Source: Nocardia wallacei
GTDB taxonomy: Bacteria; Actinomycetota; Actinomycetes; Mycobacteriales; Mycobacteriaceae
Length of the DNA stretch: 47,297 nucleotides
Direction of reading: 5' to 3'
NCBI RefSeq assembly: GCF_029868745.1
Contig: NZ_JARWOP010000292.1
Span: forward strand, 1 to 47,297
Position 1 is the first letter of the stretch; each line of letters opens with the position of its first letter. The notes beneath the pieces are model-generated. The model was not told where the DNA came from. It was given only the letters and a program-made list of their open reading frames with translations, and ran no database searches. The translations under genes were made by a program, and so were the position numbers. Positions 31,662 through 38,770 of this stretch are shown piece after piece.

Positions 31662-32207
31662 TTGAGTCTCAGCGGTAAGCGATTCCTCGACATGGCCGGG
31701 AGCAGGGAAACGGCCGTGACGGCGCTGGCGACGATCACCGGGCTGTACTACCTGATCGTCGCCGTCACCAACTGCATCGACACCGATACCAATCGGCGCG
31801 GGGTCGAGGCCGTGCTGTCGATGCAGGCCACCATTCACCATTCCGGCACCGAGTGGCGCGCGATCACCAACGGCACGGTCGTGCTCATCGCCTACATCCT
31901 CGTGGTGATCTGGGAGTATCTGATCGCGTTCGTGCTGCTCGCCGCGGCGGGCACGGGCTGGTGGGCGCTGGCGGGCCGCAATGCGGCGCGGACCGCGGTG
32001 GCGGCCAGGCTGTCGAGCCTCGGCTGGACCATGGCGGTGCTGCTGTTCGCGGGCGGCTTCCTCACCATCGGCGGCGAATGGTTCCGGATGTGGGCGAACA
32101 AGCAGGTCAACGCGTCCTCGGCGGCGTTGCAGAACGTCCTGCTGGCGGCCGTCGGGCTGATCCTGGTGCACATGTCGGGCCGCGCCGAGACGCGCGCGGC
32201 GGACTAG
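31662..32207 (+). CDS. DUF2165-family small integral membrane protein
   Basis: A 181-residue protein with four to five membrane helices in the DUF2165 pattern: ALATITGLYYLIVAVTNCIDTDTNRRGVEAVLSMQATIHHSGTEWRAITNGTVVLIAYILVVIWEYLIAFVLLAAAG and then WTMAVLLFAGGFLTIGGEWFRMWANKQVN. The function of the family is unknown. TTG 31662 is preferred (AGGTGG five bases upstream, giving LSLSGKRFLDMAGS); ATG 31692 is the alternative and lacks a ribosome site. It is divergent from the preceding membrane protein across about 220 bases of gene-free sequence. Confidence 0.8.
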   Translation: MSLSGKRFLDMAGSRETAVTALATITGLYYLIVAVTNCIDTDTNRRGVEAVLSMQATIHHSGTEWRAITNGTVVLIAYILVVIWEYLIAFVLLAAAGTGWWALAGRNAARTAVAARLSSLGWTMAVLLFAGGFLTIGGEWFRMWANKQVNASSAALQNVLLAAVGLILVHMSGRAETRAAD

Positions 32208-32222
32208 CGAGGCGGCAGCGGC

Positions 32223-32555
32223 TCAGCCGGCGAGCGACCTCTCGCGGATCTCGTGAATGCGAGTGCCCGCGGCGTCCCTCAGCCGATCCACCAGGCACAT
32301 CTCCGGTACCGCGTGACCGCTGAGGTGCCCGGCCGGTATCGCGACGACGTGGGCGTCGGCGCGGCGCAGCGCGTCGATCAGCGCGAGGAACTGCGGCGGG
32401 AGCAGGCCGGAGTCCATCCGCTGCTCATGGAAGACCTCGCCCAGATCGCAGCCCGCGGCGGCCGCGGTTTCCGCGATGAGCGCGTCCCAGCGGGCCGGGT
32501 CGTCCACCAGATGGTCACAGAGATAGCCGAACATCAGCGGCCGTAGCGCAGCCAC
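32223..32555 (-). CDS. Resolvase-like small protein lacking catalytic residues
   Basis: A 110-residue protein that resembles the N-terminal catalytic domain of serine recombinases: GYLCDHLVDDPARWDALIAETAAAAGCDLGEVFHEQRMDSG, then LPPQFLALIDALRRADAHVVAIPAGHLSGH, matching the layout of YxRVS...E...SG...R..L..LL..L..GD.VVV..LDRL. The catalytic Ser and surrounding Arg residues are missing (YLCDH), so recombination is unlikely. It begins at GTG 32555, 4 bases after the stop of the winged-helix gene, forming an operon with it. Its role is unknown; a DNA or protein-binding accessory role is possible. Confidence 0.65.
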   Translation of the reverse strand: MAALRPLMFGYLCDHLVDDPARWDALIAETAAAAGCDLGEVFHEQRMDSGLLPPQFLALIDALRRADAHVVAIPAGHLSGHAVPEMCLVDRLRDAAGTRIHEIRERSLAG

Positions 32556-32559
32556 CGGC

Positions 32560-32781
32560 TCACCTCGAACCCGTCGGGGTCACGCGCCCGCGATCGCTGA
32601 TCTGCCAGCAGCCCTTGTACGGGATCGCGACGATCAGACCCCGTGCCTGCAACCGTGCCAGTGCGGCGCGAGTGCTCCAGCTGGTCAAGCGAGCCTGCCG
32701 CTGGATCTGCACCGCGGACAGCAGCCCGCCGGGGCGAAGAACGTTCAACACCAGCGATTGTGCCGCCTGCCCGAACTTCAT
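32560..32781 (-). CDS. Small winged-helix DNA-binding protein
   Basis: A 73-residue protein, mostly a winged helix: MKFGQAAQSLVLNVLRPGGLLSAVQIQRQARLTSWSTRAALARLQARGLIVAIPYKGCWQISDRGRVTP. ATG 32781 is chosen because GAGGAG lies 7 bases upstream; the longer open frame has no homology-like sequence. It is the first gene of a pair with the resolvase-like gene, which starts 4 bases after its stop. It is divergent from the TetR gene, with dyad repeats between. Function unknown; a regulator of its own operon is plausible. Confidence 0.7.
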   Translation of the reverse strand: MKFGQAAQSLVLNVLRPGGLLSAVQIQRQARLTSWSTRAALARLQARGLIVAIPYKGCWQISDRGRVTPTGSR

Positions 32782-32869
32782 TGCGTTCTCCTCGAAACGC
32801 TCGCTACGCCGAATGTGCCGTGGAGCTGTGTGTGAGCTCCGATCACACGGGAATTTCCGAAGATTAGTT

Positions 32870-32915
32870 GTCGACATCACATGATGTCAACAGCATGTGA
32901 TGTCAACATTTGTCG
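32870..32915. promoter_or_regulatory. Dyad-rich operator region between the winged-helix and TetR genes
   Basis: GACATCA-CA-TGATGTC (7-bp perfect arms) starts at 32873, and TGATGTCAACA occurs twice (32883 and 32898). These overlap the region just upstream of the TetR gene and fit a TetR-type binding site with a second half copy. Confidence 0.5.
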
Positions 32916-32943
32916 GGCCCGAGGTTGTGAGAGGATGCGGGCC

Positions 32944-33603
32944 ATGCCCACCGCCACCGAGGAACCCCGGGGCGAGTCGCGACGTTGGCGGGGCCGCGAA
33001 CCCGCCGACCGCACCGCGACCCGCCGCCGGCAGTTGCTCGACGCCGGACTGGAGCTGATGGGCAGCGTCGGCGCGGCGGGCATGTCGATGCGCGCGGTGT
33101 GCCGCGCCGCGGGCCTGACCGAGCGGTACTTCTACGAGAGTTTCACCAACCTGGACGAGTTACAGCTGGCGGTGCTCGACGAGGTCGTGCTGGGCGCCCG
33201 CGACCGGCTGATCGCCGCGCTCACGACCGCCCCGCCCGACCCGGGCGAGATCTTCGCGCACGTCGTCGCGCGCTTCACCGACTACATGGACGAGGATCCG
33301 CGGCGCGGCCGCATCATGTTCGTGGAGTCGCAGGCGACGCGGGTGCTCGGGGAGCGCGGCAACGAACTCGTGGTCGAGTTCACCGCGCCCATCGCCCTGA
33401 GCCTCGCCGGTACCGAACAGCACCGCAGTCCCGCCGACGAGACCGACATCCGCCTCAACGCGCACGCCATCTTCGGCGCGATGGCGTTCCTGTACCGGCC
33501 CTGGCTCGACGGCGCCCTGGACATTTCACGGGAGCGTTTCGACCGGCATGCCACCAGCGCGATCACCGAACTCGCGCGAGCCAGGTCGTCGGTGCGGCCG
33601 TAG
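32944..33603 (+). CDS. TetR-family regulator
   Basis: A 219-residue protein with the HTH at about 18-65 (DRTATRRRQLLDAGLELMGSVGAAGMSMRAVCRAAGLTERYFYESFTNLDELQLAVLDEV) and a helical C-terminal domain. The recognition helix LTERYFYESF is typical of actinobacterial TetR proteins that control lipid or drug-related genes. ATG 32944 follows GAGAGG by 9 bases; ATG 32935 sits too close to that site. It is divergent from the winged-helix gene across dyad repeats and converges with the DUF72 gene. Target and inducer are not evident. Confidence 0.92.
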   Translation: MPTATEEPRGESRRWRGREPADRTATRRRQLLDAGLELMGSVGAAGMSMRAVCRAAGLTERYFYESFTNLDELQLAVLDEVVLGARDRLIAALTTAPPDPGEIFAHVVARFTDYMDEDPRRGRIMFVESQATRVLGERGNELVVEFTAPIALSLAGTEQHRSPADETDIRLNAHAIFGAMAFLYRPWLDGALDISRERFDRHATSAITELARARSSVRP

Positions 33604-33609
33604 GCGCGG

Positions 33610-34422
33610 TCACCAGGGCGTATTCCACTCCCGGGACACCTCCGGCGGGTCGACGGCCGGGGGCAGGGGCGCGGGAGTGCGGGTCACGGGTCTGCCGGTA
33701 GCACGGGCCAGGTCCGCGAAGCGGATGGCGTTGTGGATGGCCGCGCCGCCGGGGTCGTTGTTGAAATACACGTAGATGTCCCGGGTCTCGTCCCAGGTCT
33801 CGTTCAGCCGCTGCACCCAGTCGGCAAGGACACGCTCGTCGTAGCAGGGCCACGGCGTGCCGGTGCCCTCGTGGAAGCGCAGATAGGCCCAGTCCGCGGT
33901 GCGCCACAGCGGTGTGACGGACCGGTCCAGCCGGTCGGCCCAGCACAGCGCCGCGTTGTGGCGTTCCAGCACGGCGCGCACCTCGTCGGTCCACCAGGTC
34001 TCGTGGCGCGGCTCGACGACCACGCGCAGATCGCCGGGGATCAGGCGCAGCACCGCGGCCAGCCGGTCCGGCGCGGCGGGCAGGTTGGGCGGCAACTGGA
34101 TCAGCAGCGGTCCCAGCTTGTCGCCGAGGCCGCGGGCCGCCTCGATCATGCGCTCGAGCGGAATCTCCGGATCGAGCAGCCGCCGATTGTGGGTCAGCAC
34201 CCGGGTCGCCTTGACCGCCATGACGAAATCGTCGGGAGTGCGTGCGCGCCAGCCTTCGAAACTCGTGCGCGGCATCGGCCGGTAGAAGGCGGCGTTCAGC
34301 TCCACCGTGGCGAACGAGCGCGCGTAATGCTCCAGCCAGCGCCGCTGCGCGACGCCCTTGGGGTAGAACACGCCGCGCCAATCCGCGTACTGCCATCCCG
34401 AGGTGCCCACGAACAGTGCCAT
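33610..34422 (-). CDS. DUF72 family protein
   Basis: A 270-residue TIM-barrel protein of the DUF72 family: FVGTSGWQYADWRGVFYPKGVAQRRWLEHYARSFATVELNAAFYRPMPRTSFEGWRARTPDDFVMAVKATRVLTHNRRL, then LLIQLPPNLPAAPDRLAAVL, VVVEPRHETWW and IYVYFNNDPGGAAIHNAI. The conserved Glu/His/Asp residues suggest an enzyme, but none has been assigned. ATG 34422 is chosen as it aligns with typical family starts; an ATG four codons earlier (34434) has GGGGGA immediately before it. It converges with the TetR gene. Confidence 0.88.
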   Translation of the reverse strand: MALFVGTSGWQYADWRGVFYPKGVAQRRWLEHYARSFATVELNAAFYRPMPRTSFEGWRARTPDDFVMAVKATRVLTHNRRLLDPEIPLERMIEAARGLGDKLGPLLIQLPPNLPAAPDRLAAVLRLIPGDLRVVVEPRHETWWTDEVRAVLERHNAALCWADRLDRSVTPLWRTADWAYLRFHEGTGTPWPCYDERVLADWVQRLNETWDETRDIYVYFNNDPGGAAIHNAIRFADLARATGRPVTRTPAPLPPAVDPPEVSREWNTPW

Positions 34423-34609
34423 GTCGAGAGCCATTCCCCCGTCCGCGGAAGGCAATCAGGGGAGTCCGCGACGAAATGCGCCGGACGGAAATTGTGTTCC
34501 GGCGCAACATTTTCGGCACGTTGTTGTGAATGGTGACCATGTCGGCCACACCTGTCCTGCCGCGCGGCGCGGTCCGGTTCGATGTCACCGGTCGGCGAAG
34601 GAGTGTCGG

Positions 34610-36292
34610 ATGTCGCGGAAGAATCGGGCGGGCGGGCTGTGTGTGGTGCTCGCCGTGTGCTGCCTGGGCGGGCACGCGGTGGCCACGGCGGATCCGGGGC
34701 GGACGGAGCTCGGCTACACCTCTTCGGCGCCGGTGACCTCGGTGGTCGCGACCGTCGTGACCCGGACGGTGCCGCTGCCCGTCGCGGCCCCCGCTCATCC
34801 CGCGGCCTGCGACAGCCTGTCGTATCTGCGCTGGCGCTCGGTGGACGGGCCGGCGGACGCGGCCGACGCCGATCGCGTCCTGGTCGCGCAGCCCGGCATC
34901 TTCGAGGGCGCGGGCGCCTTCGACAGCGTCGCGCGCAATACGGTCGCGCGGGCGGCCGAACGCGGCGCGCACATCGAGTTCTGGGCGCTGGACCGCCGCT
35001 CCAACTGCCTCGAGGACCACACCGGCACCCGGGCCGCCCTGCGCTCCGGCTCGATCGATAGCGCGACGGACTACTACTTCCACGGCGCGCCGGCGGACGG
35101 CCGCCGCTTCGCCGGATACGCCTCCGGTGACGCCGCGGCTTGGCTGCGCGACCAAGGTCTGGCCCAGACCCTGCGCGACGAGTACGACCTGCTGCGCCTC
35201 GAACTGCCCGACCAGGCACTGCGCGAGCGGAAGGTGTTGTGCGGCGGGCACTCCCTGGGCGGATTCCTGACCGGCTACTTCGCGGGCTGGGACTTCGACG
35301 GCGATCCCGCCACCACCGACGACGCCGGATACCGCCAGTGCGGCGGGTATTTCGCGCTGGACACCAGCATCAGGGCCGGAATCTCGTTGCGCGGCTTCGA
35401 GTTTCCGTCGCCGCCCCCAGCCGTGGCCGCCGGTCTGGAGGGCCTGTCACTGCAACTGGACACCGCACTCCCGGTGCTCGCTCTACCGGCGGTGATCAAT
35501 CCGGAGACGACCAACCTGCTGGCCCTGGCGGGGCTCGCCGCCCGGCTGTCCCCGCAGGGCGTGAACGACCTGGTCCGTCGCCTGCCCGACAATCCGAACA
35601 TCGCCCTGACCTTGCGCACCCTGCTCTCGCAGGACCCGGTCGCGTTCGCCACCGGCAGCCCGGACGTGCGGACGCTGTCGGCCACCAACGAAGCCGTGCT
35701 CGGCGCGCTGCTGGACGACAATTCCCAACCGCTGGGCTTCCTGCAGGCCAGCGCGGGCTTCGTCGCCGGTGGTCCGTTGGGCGCCAAGAACTTTCCGATG
35801 CCGGACGCGGTGGCGCGCAGCCCGATCGCCCTGAACTTCTTCGGTGACGCGCCCAAGGTCTCCCCCACGCGTTTCGACCCGCAGACGGTGTACCGCTGGA
35901 TCGACTACGACGCCGTCGGCGCGGAATCCGGCGGCGCGACCACACCCGGCAGCGAGGTGACGTCGATTGCCCAGCTCGCGCGCAGCCTCTGCGAGCCGCC
36001 GCTGGACTTCACCGAGTGGTACTTCCCGTCGCGCCTGGCGCTGGATCTGCAGCAGGGCACCGCGCCCTCGATCGCGGCGCGGCACCTGCACCCCGACGGC
36101 GTCGGCCGCCATCCCGCACTCACTTTTCACGGCAGCGGCGGAATCCCGGTGGCCGAATCCGGCAATCCACGCGATACACAGATATTTCTGCCCGGCTACA
36201 ACCACCTGGATGTACTCACCGCCGCCGAACATCAGAACAATGGGCAGCCCGAAGTGGTATCCACGCGTTTGGCCGAGTTCGCCACGCGGTGA
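34610..36292 (+). CDS. Exported alpha/beta-hydrolase (lipase/esterase-like), function unknown
   Basis: A 560-residue secreted protein. Residues 1-28 are a signal peptide (MSRKNRAGGLCVVLAVCCLGGHAVATA). The nucleophile elbow is VLCGGHSLGGFLTGYFAGWDFDGDPATTDD at about 210, a typical GxSxG, and the C-terminal HLDVLTA near residue 545 may hold the catalytic His. The cap region between is long (about 230-500), larger than ordinary LIP lipases, and no named family is recognised. AAGGAG lies 6 bases before the ATG. It may hydrolyse an envelope lipid or polymer (inference). Confidence 0.8.
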   Translation: MSRKNRAGGLCVVLAVCCLGGHAVATADPGRTELGYTSSAPVTSVVATVVTRTVPLPVAAPAHPAACDSLSYLRWRSVDGPADAADADRVLVAQPGIFEGAGAFDSVARNTVARAAERGAHIEFWALDRRSNCLEDHTGTRAALRSGSIDSATDYYFHGAPADGRRFAGYASGDAAAWLRDQGLAQTLRDEYDLLRLELPDQALRERKVLCGGHSLGGFLTGYFAGWDFDGDPATTDDAGYRQCGGYFALDTSIRAGISLRGFEFPSPPPAVAAGLEGLSLQLDTALPVLALPAVINPETTNLLALAGLAARLSPQGVNDLVRRLPDNPNIALTLRTLLSQDPVAFATGSPDVRTLSATNEAVLGALLDDNSQPLGFLQASAGFVAGGPLGAKNFPMPDAVARSPIALNFFGDAPKVSPTRFDPQTVYRWIDYDAVGAESGGATTPGSEVTSIAQLARSLCEPPLDFTEWYFPSRLALDLQQGTAPSIAARHLHPDGVGRHPALTFHGSGGIPVAESGNPRDTQIFLPGYNHLDVLTAAEHQNNGQPEVVSTRLAEFATR

Positions 36293-36428
36293 ATCACGAA
36301 TAGTTGAAAGTTGCACCGGATTCGCCGGGTGAGTGAATATCCAGCGACAGCGCATTCCCATGCCCGAGAAGGGGTCGCCGTGACACGGGCGGGAGACTGG
36401 TGGTCGAGTTCGTTCCACACGGAAGAAG

Positions 36429-36788
36429 GTGAACGATGCCATGCTCCACTGGCCCCTCTCCGTCATCGCGGTTGCCGGAACACTGCTGGCGGCATTCGTC
36501 GCGATAAACATGGTCGCTCTGCGCGCCGACGGCCGCCGCCGGAAATTACCCGGCGCTCCGGCGCGGAACACCACCTCGGCCCGCCGGAAAATCCCTTCCG
36601 AGGACACGTGGCTACCCTCTTCGATGCATCGGCCGCCGGGCCACCCGTTGACGGTGGGCGAGGCGCATCGCGTAATGCAACGGCACCTGAATTGCGGGAC
36701 GGACAACTGCATCAGCAAGGCGGTCGCATTCTCGGTCCTGGTGCAGCACGGCCGCATCAAGCCGGATTCCTCACGGTCGTCCCGCTAG
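36429..36788 (+). CDS. Small single-pass membrane protein, hypothetical
   Basis: A 119-residue protein with one N-terminal hydrophobic helix (SVIAVAGTLLAAFVAINMVAL), a basic linker (RADGRRRKLP) and a C-terminal segment with two Cys (HLNCGTDNCISKAVAFSVLVQHG). Possible starts are GTG 36429 (GGAAG just upstream) and ATG 36441, five codons apart. No family is recognised. It lies 136 bases after the hydrolase gene on the same strand and converges with the arsC-like gene. Confidence 0.5.
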   Translation: MNDAMLHWPLSVIAVAGTLLAAFVAINMVALRADGRRRKLPGAPARNTTSARRKIPSEDTWLPSSMHRPPGHPLTVGEAHRVMQRHLNCGTDNCISKAVAFSVLVQHGRIKPDSSRSSR

Positions 36789-36845
36789 CCCGGCGCGTCA
36801 GATCGGCGCGGTCGCCCACCAGGTGACCCGGCGAGTGCGCGGCGG

Positions 36846-37532
36846 TCACGCGGCGATCGTGAGGCCCAGGCCGGTCAGCAGGTCGATCACGCGACGGCGC
36901 AACTCGTCGCGGATGGGCCGCACCTCGGCCACCGGCAATCCGGCCGGATCGTCCACGATCCAATCCTCGTGCCGCACGCCGGGCAACTGCGGGCACAGGT
37001 CGCCGCAGCCCATGGTGACGATCACGTCGGCGGCCCGGATGATCTCGTCGGTCCAGGCCTTCGGGAATTCGTGGGAGATGTCGATGCCCACCTCGGCCAT
37101 GGCCGCGACCGCCGCCCGGTTGAGCGCGCCGCTCGGTTCCGATCCGCCCGACCAGGCCAGCATCCGGCCCTGCGCGTAGTGCTCGAAGAAGCCCAGCGCC
37201 ATCTGCGAGCGTCCGGCGTTGAACGTGCAGAGGAACAGCACCACCGGCATGGCGTGCTCGACGCGGCCCTCCACCTTGGCGCGGGCGTGCAGTTGCTGGC
37301 GGGCGAAGCGCTCGGCCAGCAGCGGCAGGTAGAGCTTCACCGGCGCCTGCGCCCCGATCTGCGCGTAGGAGTCGTGCAGGAAACGGTGAATGGTGTTGGC
37401 GTCGAACAGGATCGTGAACTCACGCTGCAGCCGCCGTTCGGCGCGGGCGAGTGCGGTGGCGTGCACGATATCGAGGAGTCGGTACGCCGGTGTGATCTCG
37501 GCGTATCCGGCCCGGAGGGTCCGCTCGGACAT
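36846..37532 (-). CDS. Arsenate reductase-like protein with N-terminal three-helix domain
   Basis: A 228-residue protein. Residues 1-90 are a helical domain seen in some actinobacterial ArsC proteins (ERTLRAGYAEITPAYRLLDIVHATALARAERRLQREFTILFDANTIHRFLHDSYAQ), thought to mediate dimerisation. The rest is a low-molecular-weight phosphatase fold: VVLFLCTFNAGRSQMALGFFEHY (Cys102 nucleophile in the CX5R loop) and VIVTMGCGDLCPQLPGVRHEDWIVDDPAG, matching mycothiol-linked arsenate reductase. ATG 37532 is the first good start; ribosome site is weak. No ACR3 or arsR gene is adjacent. Confidence 0.88.
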   Translation of the reverse strand: MSERTLRAGYAEITPAYRLLDIVHATALARAERRLQREFTILFDANTIHRFLHDSYAQIGAQAPVKLYLPLLAERFARQQLHARAKVEGRVEHAMPVVLFLCTFNAGRSQMALGFFEHYAQGRMLAWSGGSEPSGALNRAAVAAMAEVGIDISHEFPKAWTDEIIRAADVIVTMGCGDLCPQLPGVRHEDWIVDDPAGLPVAEVRPIRDELRRRVIDLLTGLGLTIAA

Positions 37533-37655
37533 AGCCACGTCACCCAGGGTGACACCGATGACCTTCCGCGACAACAAAACCCAGATGAACCGTTTCGGAC
37601 CTCTTGGCCACCCGCGGCCGTAATGTCGGTGTCCATGGCCCCTGGCATTGGGGAC

Positions 37656-38402
37656 CTACGTGCCCGGGCCGCGAGACAAGATGGTGCCAGCCACATTTGC
37701 GCCGGTGAGGTCGGCGCCGTCCAAGCGCGCGTTCGACAGATCCGCCCCTGCGAGATTCGCGCCGGTCAGATTCGCGCCGCTGAGGTCGGCACCGGCGAGA
37801 TTCGTTCCGGCCAGATTGACCCGGTGCAGGTCGGCTCCCCGTAGGCGCGCACCGATCAGGCAGGTCTCGCCGAGATCGATGTCCGTCCCCGCCGTGTCGT
37901 ACGGGGTGTAGCGCCGGCCGATCACCGTGATCACGGTCTGCACATCGTATTCCAGCCTGCCGGGCTCGCCGGGCTTGCCCACGAGCCGGCACTTCCACAC
38001 CGGCGATTGGGTGTGCACATACGACGCCAGGATCGAATAGATCGTCGAGTGGTCCGCGGGCGAATCCTTGGCCAGCCGTTCCAGCAGGAAGACCGCGGAC
38101 AGCCGGGCCTCGAGCTTGTCGACGGTCAGGTGTTCGACGGCCTTGTGCACGCGATCGGTGACGACGGTCTGCTGGGACAGCGCGTACTGATCCTTCGTCG
38201 CGCGCAAGGACTGCCCCGTGAACCACAGGGCGCCGACCGCCGCGATCGTGGTCGCCATCGCGACGAGGTTCGTCCAGCCCTTCCAGACCAGTACCCGGTG
38301 CAGGGTATGTGTGATCCGTTGCCCGCGAACGGGTTCGGGTCTGCGCAGGGACCGGCCGGTTCCGGCGACCCGAACCGGTCGTGGTGACATCCTGTCTCGC
38401 AT
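37656..38402 (-). CDS. Membrane-anchored pentapeptide-repeat protein
   Basis: A 248-residue protein. A basic N-terminal region and one membrane helix (LVAMATTIAAVGALWFTG, about 48-65) precede a helical linker (KDQYALSQQTVVTDRVHKAVEHLTVDKLEARLSAVFLLERLAKDS). The C-terminal 60 residues are a pentapeptide repeat: ARLRGADLHRVNLAGTNLAGADLSGANLTGANLAGADLSNARLDGADLTGANVAG, a right-handed quadrilateral helix of about ten coils. ATG 38402 has AGGA 6 bases upstream. The repeat is probably a protein- or DNA-mimic scaffold; the partner is unknown. Confidence 0.85.
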   Translation of the reverse strand: MRDRMSPRPVRVAGTGRSLRRPEPVRGQRITHTLHRVLVWKGWTNLVAMATTIAAVGALWFTGQSLRATKDQYALSQQTVVTDRVHKAVEHLTVDKLEARLSAVFLLERLAKDSPADHSTIYSILASYVHTQSPVWKCRLVGKPGEPGRLEYDVQTVITVIGRRYTPYDTAGTDIDLGETCLIGARLRGADLHRVNLAGTNLAGADLSGANLTGANLAGADLSNARLDGADLTGANVAGTILSRGPGT

Positions 38403-38770
38403 CGCTGTTCCTGCCTGCTCGATACCGTCACGGGTCCATCTCGAGGCACATCGGCGGACCATCATGCCAGCGGACAGCCGCTGAGGAGGGCCGTTTCGCG
38501 CGTGGTGCACCCTCACAGCCGGGGTGGCGACAGGTTGTGTGGTGGCAGGTTTTCGGCTCGGTCCGTTCTCCGGTCATCACGGGAGTATTACGATCACACC
38601 GCGAGGAATTGCCGAGTATTTCTCTGGCACTTCGCTTTTCGGCATCGCACGGGCACTGGTGAGGCAGCGCGCCGGTGTGATTCGCCGACACGTCGTCATC
38701 GTGTGCACACCGAATGATTTCGGACCGGAATTTCAGTGCTTTCGCACATCCGAATTGGGGAGGAAACGTT
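38403..38770. other. 368-base intergenic region between the pentapeptide and GT39 genes
   Basis: No credible gene was found. It contains a 6-bp hairpin CAGCGG-ACAG-CCGCTG (38468-38483), a perfect 10-bp palindrome GTGTGCACAC (38701-38710) preceded by CGACACGTCG, and the promoter and ribosome site (GGGGAGGAAACG) of the glycosyltransferase gene. The palindrome is a possible operator. Confidence 0.5.
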
